NCBI GenBank assembly: GCA_023428245.1
Contig: JAEYYX010000035.1
Coordinates: forward strand, 57,180 to 121,179
Source of the DNA: Pseudomonadota bacterium
GTDB taxonomy: Bacteria; Myxococcota_A; Polyangia; Polyangiales; Polyangiaceae
Reading direction: 5' to 3'
Length of the DNA: 64,000 nt
Position 1 is the stretch's first letter; every line of letters starts with the position of its first letter. Under the pieces are notes generated by a model. That model ran no database searches. It saw only the letters and a list, made by a program, of their open reading frames with translations, and was not told where the DNA came from. Below are positions 8,789 through 17,487 of the stretch, piece after piece. The translations under genes were made by a program, and so were the position numbers.

Positions 8789-9861
8789 TGCTTGAGCTCA
8801 TCGGACGCTCCCTCGCCATTCGGACGCCCATCGACGCGCTACGCGCGGTCGCAGACATCGCTGTCGTTTACTACGTCTTTTATCGGCTCCTACTCGTCGC
8901 CAAAGGGACTAAGGCCGTCCAGATCGGCATCGGCCTCGTCCTCTTCTTCCTCCTTTATTTGATCGCCGAGCGCCTCGGCTTGAAGTCGGTCGAGGCCCTT
9001 GTGCGGGTGCCCCTCGAATCGCTCCTCATCGTCAGCGTCGTCGTGTTCCAGAGCGACATTCGGCGCGCCCTCGAGCGTTTCGGGAGCAAGACTTTCCTCT
9101 CGGGCGCCCACCGAGCTCAGCAAACTGAGGTGATCGACGAGGTCGTCGAAGCCGCCCGCGTCCTTTCCCGACACCGCGTCGGGGCCATCATCACCATCGA
9201 GCAGGAAGCGAATCTCGACGAGTTCGTTGGCAATAACCGGGGCATCGACGTCGACACCAAGGTCAACGCAGAGCTGCTCGTAACGCTCTTCGTCCCCGAG
9301 GGGATCAACAAGCTGCACGACGGCGCGGTCATCATCAGGAACCTCCGGGTGGCCAAAGCCGGCGTCTTCTTCCCGATGCCAAAAGAAGGAAGTTTCGATC
9401 CAAGCTTCGGCTCAAGACACAGAGCCGCTCTTGGCATCACCGAAGAGACGGACGCAGTGGTAGTCGTCGTCAGCGAAGAACGCGGGACCATCAGCTGCTG
9501 CTTCAACGGAAACATCGCCGCCGATCTCGAGGCCCCCGAGCTCCGCGACATGCTGCTCTCGATCCTCGACCCGAAGGCGCAACGCCGGAAGCGCCGCAGC
9601 ACTCGCTCTCGCGCCCAGGAACGCGTCGCCCACTCGGAGCCCCCGCCGAAGCTCGAGCTGCCCCAGGTCGATCGCGCCTCGAGTGTGCCCCCGCCCCCGC
9701 TGAACCCGAGTCCTCTTCCTCCTCCTTTGCGTAAGAGCATCCGCCCCGAAAGCCCGAGCTTCGATTCGGACAGCGATGAGCTCCGGGGCCCGAGCCAACC
9801 CCGCCCCATGCCGCGCGCCGGGAGCCAACCCAATGACCCGAGTGGAGATCCGTCGTCATGA
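8788..9861 (+). CDS. cdaA: diadenylate cyclase CdaA (DisA_N domain)
   Basis: Makes cyclic di-AMP from two ATP at the inner membrane. 357 residues with about three N-terminal hydrophobic segments (residues about 20-90). A DAC domain follows with the two signature motifs intact: DGA at 178-180 (KLHDGAVII) and RHR at 210-212 (GSRHRAALGITEE). The C-terminal 90 residues are Pro/Ser/Arg-rich, longer than in Firmicutes CdaA and probably disordered. ATG 8788 follows AAGGGGGG and forms a TGATG junction with folP. The gene overlaps cdaR by 4 bp (ATGA), so co-translation is likely. In many bacteria cdaA-cdaR is followed by glmM; glmM is not here. Confidence 0.94.
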   Translation: MLELIGRSLAIRTPIDALRAVADIAVVYYVFYRLLLVAKGTKAVQIGIGLVLFFLLYLIAERLGLKSVEALVRVPLESLLIVSVVVFQSDIRRALERFGSKTFLSGAHRAQQTEVIDEVVEAARVLSRHRVGAIITIEQEANLDEFVGNNRGIDVDTKVNAELLVTLFVPEGINKLHDGAVIIRNLRVAKAGVFFPMPKEGSFDPSFGSRHRAALGITEETDAVVVVVSEERGTISCCFNGNIAADLEAPELRDMLLSILDPKAQRRKRRSTRSRAQERVAHSEPPPKLELPQVDRASSVPPPPLNPSPLPPPLRKSIRPESPSFDSDSDELRGPSQPRPMPRAGSQPNDPSGDPSS

Positions 9862-10793
9862 AGTCATGGCTTCGGGAGACATTCACTGAGAACCTCTCGC
9901 TCAAGGCGCTCGCTCTCGTCTTCTCTTTGATTTTCTTCGGCTACGTCCACGGCCAGGAAGACATTCGGGACAAGACCCTCGGCGTTCCCGTGGTCAGTCT
10001 CCCACCGGACGGAGGTGCGCGCGAGCTCATGACGCGCATCCCCGCCACGGTGCATGTTACGCTCCGCGGTCCGTCCCGGGCCATCAACAAACTCATCCAA
10101 GAGGGCATCGCTCCTGTCGAGGTCGACCTGCGCGGTGGCGACACCGAACGAGTCGCCTTCTCGCCCTCCTCCTTTCACATTCCGAGCGACGTGAAGATCA
10201 TCGCCGTCGATCCTCCAGAGATCCCCCTCGAATGGGAGGACGTGATCACGCGAAGGCTTCCGCTCCAGGTCTCTCTGACAGGCCTGCCCGCCCGAGGTCA
10301 TGAAGTGTCCGGGCCTCCGGAGCTCGAGCCCCGGGAAGTCGCGGTCCGAGGTCCTGTCAGCCGCGTAGAAGTCCTGCAGTTCGCGCGTCTCGAGGCCTTC
10401 GACGTCACAGGGCTCGGCCATGGTACCTACACGCGCCGGATCGCCCTCGACTCGCCGGGGCCCTCGGTGCGTTACCTCGGCTCCCAGGCGGCGACAGTCA
10501 CAATCCGCATCGCAGAGCGCAAGATCGAGCGCCTGTTCTCAGCCTTACCGGTCGAGGTGGTCGGTCCCCCTCACGCGACAGCGTTGCCGAAGACCGTCGA
10601 CGTAACAGTGGTCGGCCCCCCTGAGGTCATCTCGAACCTCAGACCCTCCCAAATCGTTCCTCAGGTGAACCTGGCGGAGCAGCAAAAGTGGACCGCGGAG
10701 CAGCCCCACGGCTCAGCTTCCGCCAAAGTGGCCGTATCTTTGGCTCACGCCGACGCGCAGATCCAGCCGCCCACCGTCATCGTGAAGTGGTAA
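9858..10793 (+). CDS. cdaR: YbbR-domain protein, CdaR-like regulator of CdaA
   Basis: 311 residues. One N-terminal membrane anchor (about residues 12-30, LSLKALALVFSLIFFGYV) is followed by about three extracytoplasmic YbbR repeats, recognisable by recurring V-x-L-x-G-P and V-D-V-T-V-V-G-P strands. In Firmicutes, CdaR binds and modulates the membrane diadenylate cyclase. The 4-bp overlap with cdaA supports the same role here (inference). It ends the folP-cdaA-cdaR operon and converges on the SurA-like gene with a 9-bp gap. Confidence 0.88.
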   Translation: MKSWLRETFTENLSLKALALVFSLIFFGYVHGQEDIRDKTLGVPVVSLPPDGGARELMTRIPATVHVTLRGPSRAINKLIQEGIAPVEVDLRGGDTERVAFSPSSFHIPSDVKIIAVDPPEIPLEWEDVITRRLPLQVSLTGLPARGHEVSGPPELEPREVAVRGPVSRVEVLQFARLEAFDVTGLGHGTYTRRIALDSPGPSVRYLGSQAATVTIRIAERKIERLFSALPVEVVGPPHATALPKTVDVTVVGPPEVISNLRPSQIVPQVNLAEQQKWTAEQPHGSASAKVAVSLAHADAQIQPPTVIVKW

Positions 10794-10802
10794 GCGAAAA
10801 GC

Positions 10803-11516
10803 TCACTTCGGTGCGGAGAAAAATGTGAGATCGAGCCGCGCGCCAGCGTTCTGGTAGTAGGCCTGGACGCTCGCGCGCAGCCGTTTCGCCACATACCAGC
10901 GCTCGAGCTGCGATCGGACGCGTGCGAAAGGCTGTCCCGAAAAGGGCGTGCGCTCCTCTTCATGCACGCGGCGCAGCTCTGCGACGCTCGGGCTGAGCAT
11001 CGGCGCGACCATCCGATCGAGGTAGAGACTCGCCCAAGCTCGTCGCCGAAAGATCCTCTGCACCTCGAGTCGACCGAGGCCTTCCGCCCGCGCCGCTTCC
11101 CAGAGGGCCGCCTCACCCCGAACCTCGCTGATGGCGAGCGCCTCGGCCCTTTGCGACTGCTCACGGACCTCCTCGGAGCTCGGCTCAGGATCGACCGCTA
11201 GCTCAGCGAGCAGCGTCTCCCCGATCGCGCGCTCAAGCGCAACCTGCACATGATGTTTTCGGTAGGGGACCTCACCGGGAACATGCGCAGGATCGGAGAG
11301 CGCGACGAGCCGGGCCTCAAAGGCTAGCTCACGCGCCATGACAAAATGAGGCTTTTTGGCGCCTCCTGTCTCGGGCGCGAAGAAGCGAGCGATCACGCGG
11401 TCCGCCGAGATCGTCACCGCCTCTTCAGCCTGCGCCGCCTCGGGCGAGGCGAGCGCGCTCGCGAGCAAGACCGAGCAGACGAGCGTCCGCAGGAAAAAAG
11501 GGCGGACCGACCTCAT
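10803..11516 (-). CDS. exported SurA-N-like helical protein, function unknown
   Basis: 237 residues starting with a signal peptide (RPFFLRTLVCSVLLASALAS, cleavage expected after AQA). The mature protein is mostly helical. Its C-terminal half (RIFRRRAWASLYLDRMVAP, then SVAELRRVHEEERTPFSG and Y-x-N-A-G-A-R-L-D) resembles the chaperone N-domain of SurA-type periplasmic foldases, without a parvulin catalytic domain. I therefore call it SurA-like only tentatively. ATG 11516 is chosen because it opens directly on the signal sequence; the frame is open upstream to 11927 but antisense-like there. It sits 4 bp downstream of the UPF0158 gene and is probably co-transcribed. Confidence 0.65.
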   Translation of the reverse strand: MRSVRPFFLRTLVCSVLLASALASPEAAQAEEAVTISADRVIARFFAPETGGAKKPHFVMARELAFEARLVALSDPAHVPGEVPYRKHHVQVALERAIGETLLAELAVDPEPSSEEVREQSQRAEALAISEVRGEAALWEAARAEGLGRLEVQRIFRRRAWASLYLDRMVAPMLSPSVAELRRVHEEERTPFSGQPFARVRSQLERWYVAKRLRASVQAYYQNAGARLDLTFFSAPK

Positions 11517-11520
11517 CGGT

Positions 11521-12297
11521 TCAGCGGCGCTCCGCCGCCCGCCTTTGGGTCGGGGGATCGGGCTCGAAGGCCTCTTTCCCATCCGCAGAGGAAGAAGAAG
11601 AGGCAGACGGGACCGAAACGACGGTTGCACTTCTCCGCTCGGGGGAGGCTCGCCCCCCGTGCCTGTGCAGGACGAACTCGGCGAAGACCAAGACCTTCTC
11701 GAGCTCTCGCGAGCCCAAGCCATCGAGCACGTCGAGGATCTGGCGGCGCACAATGTCGGCGCCCCGATAGCGAGAACCAGCGTCATCGCCGACCCGCCGC
11801 GGACGCGCTTCAACCCCACGGGTCGGGTCAGGCAAAGGTGAACTTTCCGGCGGGACAGCCGCACGGACGACGCCCTCGAGGGCGTGCGCCGAGAGCCAAG
11901 CCTCCATGAAGACACGGAGACGCTCACTTCGGAACTCGAACCAGCGCTCGCGCTCGACCGAGTAGCTCATGAGCACGTCCTTGAAGCGGCGGAACGCACC
12001 TTTCCCGTCGATGGCCTGGGAGAGGCGGCGCTTCACCTCCTCATCCTCCACCATCGGAATGAACCTCTCCATCCAACGGTACTGCTCCCGAGAGCTCACC
12101 GGATCGATGCGCAGATAGCCCGTGTCCGTGGCGATACGGGAATGCATCCCAGGATCAGCGATCCCGTCCACGACGCGGATGACCTCACCGGTGGCGATGT
12201 GAAGGTAGCTATGGACCTCGGGCGCATTGTTCTCGAATGCATCCTCCAATGCCTCCCAATCGACGGGGACGGTGCGCAGCGGTTTACCTTCAGACAT
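11521..12297 (-). CDS. UPF0158 family protein
   Basis: 258 residues. The first 130 match the UPF0158 family pattern: a short N-terminal strand-rich part (VDWEALEDAFENN, then LHIATGEVIRV) and the helical core around MERFIPMVEDEEVKRRL, GKGAFRRFKDVL and ERWFEFRSERL. Molecular function is not established for the family. A second helical patch (IVRRQILDVLDGLGSRELEKVL, about 190-215) and a Ser-rich disordered tail follow. No signal peptide. It is first in a two-gene unit with the exported SurA-like protein. Confidence 0.8.
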   Translation of the reverse strand: MSEGKPLRTVPVDWEALEDAFENNAPEVHSYLHIATGEVIRVVDGIADPGMHSRIATDTGYLRIDPVSSREQYRWMERFIPMVEDEEVKRRLSQAIDGKGAFRRFKDVLMSYSVERERWFEFRSERLRVFMEAWLSAHALEGVVRAAVPPESSPLPDPTRGVEARPRRVGDDAGSRYRGADIVRRQILDVLDGLGSRELEKVLVFAEFVLHRHGGRASPERRSATVVSVPSASSSSSADGKEAFEPDPPTQRRAAERR

Positions 12298-12600
12298 GGA
12301 GAAGCCTCAGCCTACAAGAACTAAGAAAACGGACCCGTTCCAAGCCACAATCATGCGCCGGGTGCGTGATAAGTTCAACAGCCGGCGGGGCGAGTTCATG
12401 CCCGCCGGTGGACTCACGGATGGGCCATTGAAAGAGCCGTCCGATGAGCCAGTATTCCCCTCCCCGCGGATTCTCCCAGAGACGCACTTCTCGCCCGCTT
12501 GATCGTTCGGCCACATGGTGCAGGCATGGCCGCAGCGTCACGTCGACCATTTACCTGCAGAGTGCTTCGCAGAATTCCGGTGGCGCGCGAACCAAACACC
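12298..12600. other. intergenic region between UPF0158 gene and glpK
   Basis: No convincing gene. It contains one perfect hairpin, CCGGCGGG at 12382-12389 with CCCGCCGG at 12401-12408, without a T-run on either side. It should hold the promoter of the UPF0158 gene and the 3' end of glpK. Small frames crossing it lack homology that I recognise and any good ribosome-binding site. Confidence 0.5.
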
Positions 12601-14193
12601 CTAGCGCACACGGCGCATAGCCGCATCCTCGGCGCAAACCCGCACCGTCTCATGATAGGCGCGACGGGCAGCCTCAGAGAACGCCGCACGCTTCGGGGGC
12701 TCAAAGGCCTTGTCGAGCTCGAAGGCATCCCGGGCGATCTCCTCACCAGGGACGAGCCCGGCTCCCAAAGCTGCGAGGAGTCCAGCCCCCCGAGCCGTCG
12801 ACTCGACGTCCCGCCCGCGCTTCACCGCTAACCGCGCGAAATCGGAGAGGAGTTCAAGGAGCAGGTCATTCTCCGCCGCTCCTCCATCCACACGCAGCTC
12901 AGCCAAGGCAGGTAACCCGGCGGCCCGAAGGTCTCCCTCCACCGTCTCGATCAAGTCCGTGACTTCGTGAGCGATACCATCGAGGACGGCGCGAGCGATA
13001 TGACCACGAGTTGTCCCCCGAGTCAGTCCGGCGAGGAGGCCCCGAGCATCGGGAAGCCAATGGGGAGCTGCCAAACCCGCGAGAGCAGGCACGAACATGA
13101 CCCCACCACTGTCGGGCACGGTGCGAGCGAGCGCTTCCACTTCTCGTGCCGAAGAGATGAGCCCAAGAGAGTCGCGCAGGAATCCCACGGCGGCGCCCGC
13201 CGTGAAGGCCGAACCCTCGAGGGCGTACTGGACCCGTTCCCCGAGCTTCCAGGCGGGCGTGGTCAATAGTCCCGAAGAGCTCCTGACGGCGCGATCGCCG
13301 GTCGTCACGAGCAGGAAGGCTCCGGTTCCGATGGTGCACTTCCCCTGACCCGGGTCGAGAGCACCTTGGCCGAAAAGGGCTGCGTGCTGGTCCCCGGCGA
13401 TCCCGGCAATCGGGATGCCGTCGGGAAGTCCGGGAAACCCGGAGGTCCGCGTCGCGATTTCGTTCGACGCGATCACGCGCGGGACACACGCTTTCGGAAC
13501 GGAGAAGAGCTCGAGCAGATCGTCGTCGAACTTCCCCGCACGCAGATCGAAGAGCAGCGTGCGCGAGGCGTTCGTGAACTCGATGACATGGGGAGGGGCC
13601 TTGCCCCCAAGGCGCGCAACCAAATAGCTGTCGATGGTACCGAAACACAGCTCGCCTCTTTGGGCGCGCTCTTTGAGACTGGGCTCGCTCCGAAAGAGCC
13701 ACTCGAGTTTGGTCGCCGAGAAGTAGGGATCGATGACGAGCCCTGTCTTTTGCTGAATGAGCTCCGCTTGGGCCGATGCGCGGAGCTCGTGGCAGCGCTC
13801 GCTCGTGCGACGATCCTGCCAGACGAGCGCAGGGGCCACGGCTTCACCTGTCTTGCGCTCCCAGAGCAGCACAGTCTCCCGCTGATTGGTGAGGCCAATG
13901 GCCGCAACGCGGCGCGCCGCGTCAGGAGTGACCGCGAGGACATCGCCCACCGCACCGACCACGCTCTGCCAAATTTCCTCAGCGTCATGTTCAACCCAAC
14001 CTGGGGCCGGGAAGTGCTGCGGGAAGTCGCGCGTCTTTCGAGTGAGGGCCCGGAACTTGAGCGAGCGCGTATCCTCGTCGTCCGCGAGTTGGTAGAGGAC
14101 GGCTGTGGTCCCGGTGGTCCCTTGATCGATCGCGAGCACGAGAGCTTCCTCGCGTGCTCCTCGGCCGCGCCGCACATCGCTTGAAGACACCAT
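12601..14193 (-). CDS. glpK: glycerol kinase
   Basis: ATP-dependent phosphorylation of glycerol to glycerol 3-phosphate, FGGY family. 530 residues from ATG 14193; typical length is about 500. Visible motifs: the phosphate-binding loop LAIDQGTTGTTAVL, GLTNQRETVLLWERKTG and VWQDRRTSERC (glycerol contacts), GTGAFLLVTTG (ATP site), ALEGSAFTAGAAVGFLRD and RVDGGAAENDLL. The roughly 20 residues before the family core are Ser/Arg-rich, so the true start may be slightly downstream. No glpF or glpD neighbour is in the window, so it appears monocistronic. Confidence 0.94.
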   Translation of the reverse strand: MVSSSDVRRGRGAREEALVLAIDQGTTGTTAVLYQLADDEDTRSLKFRALTRKTRDFPQHFPAPGWVEHDAEEIWQSVVGAVGDVLAVTPDAARRVAAIGLTNQRETVLLWERKTGEAVAPALVWQDRRTSERCHELRASAQAELIQQKTGLVIDPYFSATKLEWLFRSEPSLKERAQRGELCFGTIDSYLVARLGGKAPPHVIEFTNASRTLLFDLRAGKFDDDLLELFSVPKACVPRVIASNEIATRTSGFPGLPDGIPIAGIAGDQHAALFGQGALDPGQGKCTIGTGAFLLVTTGDRAVRSSSGLLTTPAWKLGERVQYALEGSAFTAGAAVGFLRDSLGLISSAREVEALARTVPDSGGVMFVPALAGLAAPHWLPDARGLLAGLTRGTTRGHIARAVLDGIAHEVTDLIETVEGDLRAAGLPALAELRVDGGAAENDLLLELLSDFARLAVKRGRDVESTARGAGLLAALGAGLVPGEEIARDAFELDKAFEPPKRAAFSEAARRAYHETVRVCAEDAAMRRVR

Positions 14194-14421
14194 CGGCGTC
14201 ACTCTACAGGAGCTTGTCACCGGACGCTCCTCCGTCGCGCCCATCCACGTGGCTGCCAAGCTCGGCTCGGCAGTTCCCGCCCTCCCCTCATGCGGGACCG
14301 ATGTAGGATAGCGTCTCGGGCGTCCGTGAGGAGTGAGGGCGGGAGAACGAAAAACCTCAGGCGCCCGAAGCCGGCGAGCAGCCTTGAAGTGCTATCGGAG
14401 GGACGGTAGCGTACCTGGCGG

Positions 14422-16245
14422 ATGGCGCGTTTGGAGCTCACGACCCCCGAGGGTCAACGGACATTCGAACTCAAAGCGCGTAACACGCTCGGGCGACACC
14501 CTGACAATTCGATCCAGGTGCTCGACAAGATCGTCAGCAAAGAGCACTGCATCATCGAGCTCCGCGGTGGCGTCTTCATCCTCAAAGACCTCGGCAGCCT
14601 GAACGGCACCTACGTCAATGGTCAAAAGGTGCAGGGCGAAGTGGCTCTCACCGAAGCCGCGGAGATCACGATGGGGCAATCCAAAGCTCGCATCGTACGC
14701 ACCGCAGAGCTCCCTGAGCCCACGGTGGCACCCGCCTGGGAGCACTCGACAGGTGTCGGATCGGCGGAGCTCGAGGCAAAGGGTCCTCCGCAGCCCACGG
14801 TCCCGCTCAAGCCCCCTCTGGGCGGCGGTTTTCGCCCCATGAGTAGCCCGACGCCAGCGCCGATCGGTGGGGTGGCTCCGCTCGGCACCTCCCAGATCAT
14901 CGCCGGAAATCCCCCGAGCTCCTCCGAGCGACGTCTCGGCATGAAGACTCGCGTCGACCTGAACGACAACAAGCGCTCCATCGGAACGCAGATCGACGCC
15001 ACGCTCAAAGGCTTTTTGCCTTTCGAGCAGCTTGCGAACAATCCGGTCCAGCTCTCGCAAGACTACGAGCGACTACGCCTGTCTCACGAGCTTTCCCGCG
15101 AGATCGCTCTCGAGCGCGACTTCCAAAAGCTGCTCGACAAGATCCTCGAGACCATCTTCCGTTTCGTCCGCGCCGATCGCGGTGTGATTCTTTTGAAAGA
15201 GAACGGACGGGAAGACCTAGTCCCGGCGGCGAGCTTGCGTCGTGATGGAACCGACAAACCGATCCCGGTTTCATCAACGATGATGGAGCACGTGATCAAA
15301 GAGCGAAAGACAGTACTCACCCACGACGCGGCCCAGGATTTCGCCGCCTCCAAGGGCAAGAGCATGATCCTGAACCGGATCAGCTCCGCGATCGTCGCCC
15401 CCCTCTTGCACAACGACGAAATCCTCGGAGTGCTGTGGCTGGACAGCGAGAGCCTCGCTCAGTTCCAACAAAAGGACCTCGAGATCGTGACCTCGATCGC
15501 CAATCAGGCGGCGATGTTCATCGAGATCAACATCCTCGGAAAAAAGGTCGAACAAGAGGCGATCCATCGCGAGCGCTTCAGTCGACTCCTCTCGCCGAAC
15601 TTGGCGGAGAAAGTCTTCTCAGGAGAGCTCGAGGTGCGCAAAGGCGGTCAGCTGGTCCAAGCCTGCACCGTCTTCAACTCGGACATCCGAGGCTTCACTT
15701 CGATGAGCGAAAAGGCGACGCCGGAAGCGATCGTGGAGATGCTCAACGAGTACTTCGAGCTGATGGTCGAGACCGTGTTCCGCTTCGAGGGAACCCTCGA
15801 CAAGTTCATGGGCGACGGGATCATGGCCCTTTGGGGCGCGCCGGTGGTGCATGAGGACGACGCCATTCGCAGCGTCGAATGTGCACTTGAACAAAGGCGC
15901 GTCCTCGAGGTCTACAATCGCTCTCGAGCTCAAGCGGGCCAAGAGGCCCTTGACGTCGGCATTGGCATTCACACGGGACCGCTCGTCGCCGGCTATATCG
16001 GAAGCTCCCGAGCGCTCAGCTACACGGTCATCGGCGATACGGCGAACACGAGCGCGCGACTCTGCGGCATCGCACTCGCCGGTCAGATCGTCGTCAGCGA
16101 AGTCACACTCGAAGCCCTGCGCGGCCGCTTCGAATACGAGGAGCTGCCCCCGGCGGTCTTGAAGAACAAGGCCAAGCCCTTCCGCTGTTTCAATATCCGC
16201 AGCCCGAGCGCTCGAGTAACGGTCCCCGACAACATTCGATCCTAA
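14422..16245 (+). CDS. FHA-GAF-class III adenylate/guanylate cyclase
   Basis: 607-residue signalling enzyme predicted to make a cyclic nucleotide under phosphothreonine and small-molecule control. An FHA domain spans 1-93 (LGRHPDNSI, SKEHC, GSLNGTYVNG), then a Pro/Gly-rich linker, a GAF domain (about 230-370) and a short helical signalling segment. The class III catalytic domain spans about 405-600, with metal-binding D421 (NSDIRGFTSMSE) and D465 (KFMGDGIMALWG), K461, and D539/N542/R546 in VIGDTANTSARL. All core residues are intact. No membrane segment. The FHA domain suggests control by a Ser/Thr kinase (inference). The lone cNMP-binding protein at 54004 is a possible distant reader. Confidence 0.93.
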   Translation: MARLELTTPEGQRTFELKARNTLGRHPDNSIQVLDKIVSKEHCIIELRGGVFILKDLGSLNGTYVNGQKVQGEVALTEAAEITMGQSKARIVRTAELPEPTVAPAWEHSTGVGSAELEAKGPPQPTVPLKPPLGGGFRPMSSPTPAPIGGVAPLGTSQIIAGNPPSSSERRLGMKTRVDLNDNKRSIGTQIDATLKGFLPFEQLANNPVQLSQDYERLRLSHELSREIALERDFQKLLDKILETIFRFVRADRGVILLKENGREDLVPAASLRRDGTDKPIPVSSTMMEHVIKERKTVLTHDAAQDFAASKGKSMILNRISSAIVAPLLHNDEILGVLWLDSESLAQFQQKDLEIVTSIANQAAMFIEINILGKKVEQEAIHRERFSRLLSPNLAEKVFSGELEVRKGGQLVQACTVFNSDIRGFTSMSEKATPEAIVEMLNEYFELMVETVFRFEGTLDKFMGDGIMALWGAPVVHEDDAIRSVECALEQRRVLEVYNRSRAQAGQEALDVGIGIHTGPLVAGYIGSSRALSYTVIGDTANTSARLCGIALAGQIVVSEVTLEALRGRFEYEELPPAVLKNKAKPFRCFNIRSPSARVTVPDNIRS

Positions 16246-16515
16246 GCCTCGAGGCGACTCGCCCGGTACCCGAGACTCCCGAGCCGGCCTCGCTTCAACG
16301 GAGGCGGAAGGCTCGTGCGGAAGAGCAGTACTGAAAGCCGAGAAGACTCCGTCCTCTCTGTGCGAACTGGGCGTGGCACTGGCAGGGAAATTTCGCTGAT
16401 TGGGCGCCGAAAGTGGAGACTGGTTCAGCCACTTCGGTCGCTTCGCAAATTTCCGCGCCATCCGGGCGGTACGCCCTCGACGTCGGGGCAAACTAGAGAC
16501 AATCTGGGCGCCCCC

Positions 16516-17466
16516 ATGGCGCACATCCTCGCCTTTGAGCGACCCGTGGTCGAACTGATCACGCGCGTTCGCGATCTTCGAAAGCGCGCCGAAAGCGATC
16601 CGCGTTATTCTGATGAACTGAAGCGACTCGAGACCAAGACGGCTCGGCTCGCCCGGGAGGTGTTCTCGAACTTGACGCCGATCGAGAAGGTCCAGCTTTC
16701 GAGGCACCCCAATCGGCCTCACATGCTCGACTACGTCGAGCGGCTGTTCAAGGACTTCGTCGAGCTCCACGGCGATCGGCGCTTCCGAGATGACGCGGCG
16801 GTCGTCGGAGGCATCGCGAGCTACCACGGACGCAGCGTCCTCATCGTGGGGCACCAAAAGGGCCGCGGCACAAAGGACAACATGTACCGCAACTTCGGGA
16901 TGCCTAACCCCGAGGGCTATCGAAAGGCACTGCGCCTGTATGCGCTCGCCGATCGTTTCTCGCTCCCCGTGCTCACCTTCGTTGACACCCCCGGAGCCTT
17001 CCCCGGCCTCGAAGCTGAAGAGCGCGGACAAAGTGAGGCGATCGGGGCCTGCCTCGAGGCGATGGCTGGTCTGAGCGTCCCGATCATCACGACCATCATC
17101 GGCGAAGGAGGTTCTGGCGGTGCGCTCGCTCTCGGCGTCGCGAACCGAATCCTCGTCCAAGAGTTCAGCTACTACTCGACGATCACTCCGGAGGGCTGTG
17201 CTTCGATCCTCTGGAAAGACCCGTCGAAGGCCCCCGAGGCTGCTGAACGCCTCAAGATCACCGCTCCGCACTTGCTCGAGCTCGGGGTCGTCGATCGCGT
17301 CGTGGACGAACCGCCCGGCGGCGCGCACCAAGACTACGACGAAGCGGCTCGCCTGCTCGACATAACTCTTTATGACACGCTGGCTGGGCTCGTCGACCTC
17401 GGCGCCGAGGCGATCCGTGAAGATCGCTACCAACGCTTCCGGGACATCGGCTCCTTCTTCGCCTGA
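16516..17466 (+). CDS. accA: acetyl-CoA carboxylase carboxyltransferase subunit alpha
   Basis: Alpha subunit of the carboxyltransferase that, with AccD, transfers CO2 from carboxybiotin to acetyl-CoA to give malonyl-CoA. 316 residues, the usual length. It carries the coiled N-terminal part (VVELITRVRDLRKRAES) and the crotonase-fold signatures GHQKGRGTKDNMYRNFGM, FVDTPGAFPGLEAEERGQSE and IGEGGSGGALALG. Start ATG 16516; an upstream in-frame start at 16315 would add 67 atypical residues. It heads the run accA-pgk-like-tpiA-secG and lies 21 bp from the next gene. accD is not in the window. Confidence 0.96.
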   Translation: MAHILAFERPVVELITRVRDLRKRAESDPRYSDELKRLETKTARLAREVFSNLTPIEKVQLSRHPNRPHMLDYVERLFKDFVELHGDRRFRDDAAVVGGIASYHGRSVLIVGHQKGRGTKDNMYRNFGMPNPEGYRKALRLYALADRFSLPVLTFVDTPGAFPGLEAEERGQSEAIGACLEAMAGLSVPIITTIIGEGGSGGALALGVANRILVQEFSYYSTITPEGCASILWKDPSKAPEAAERLKITAPHLLELGVVDRVVDEPPGGAHQDYDEAARLLDITLYDTLAGLVDLGAEAIREDRYQRFRDIGSFFA

Positions 17467-17487
17467 GGCCAAAGGAACGACTCACCC

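Noticed and set aside
16281..16314. GAGCC...GGCTC stem-loop after the cyclase gene as a terminator
   Set aside because: The stem is interrupted and no T-run follows; too weak to list.
16380..16400. TGGCAGGG resembling a -24 box before accA
   Set aside because: The base pair 12 positions on is not GC, so spacing fails.
15619..17472. Very long open frame on the minus strand opposite the cyclase and accA
   Set aside because: It is an antisense shadow of two well-supported genes; its translation has no recognisable family and GC-rich third positions explain its length.
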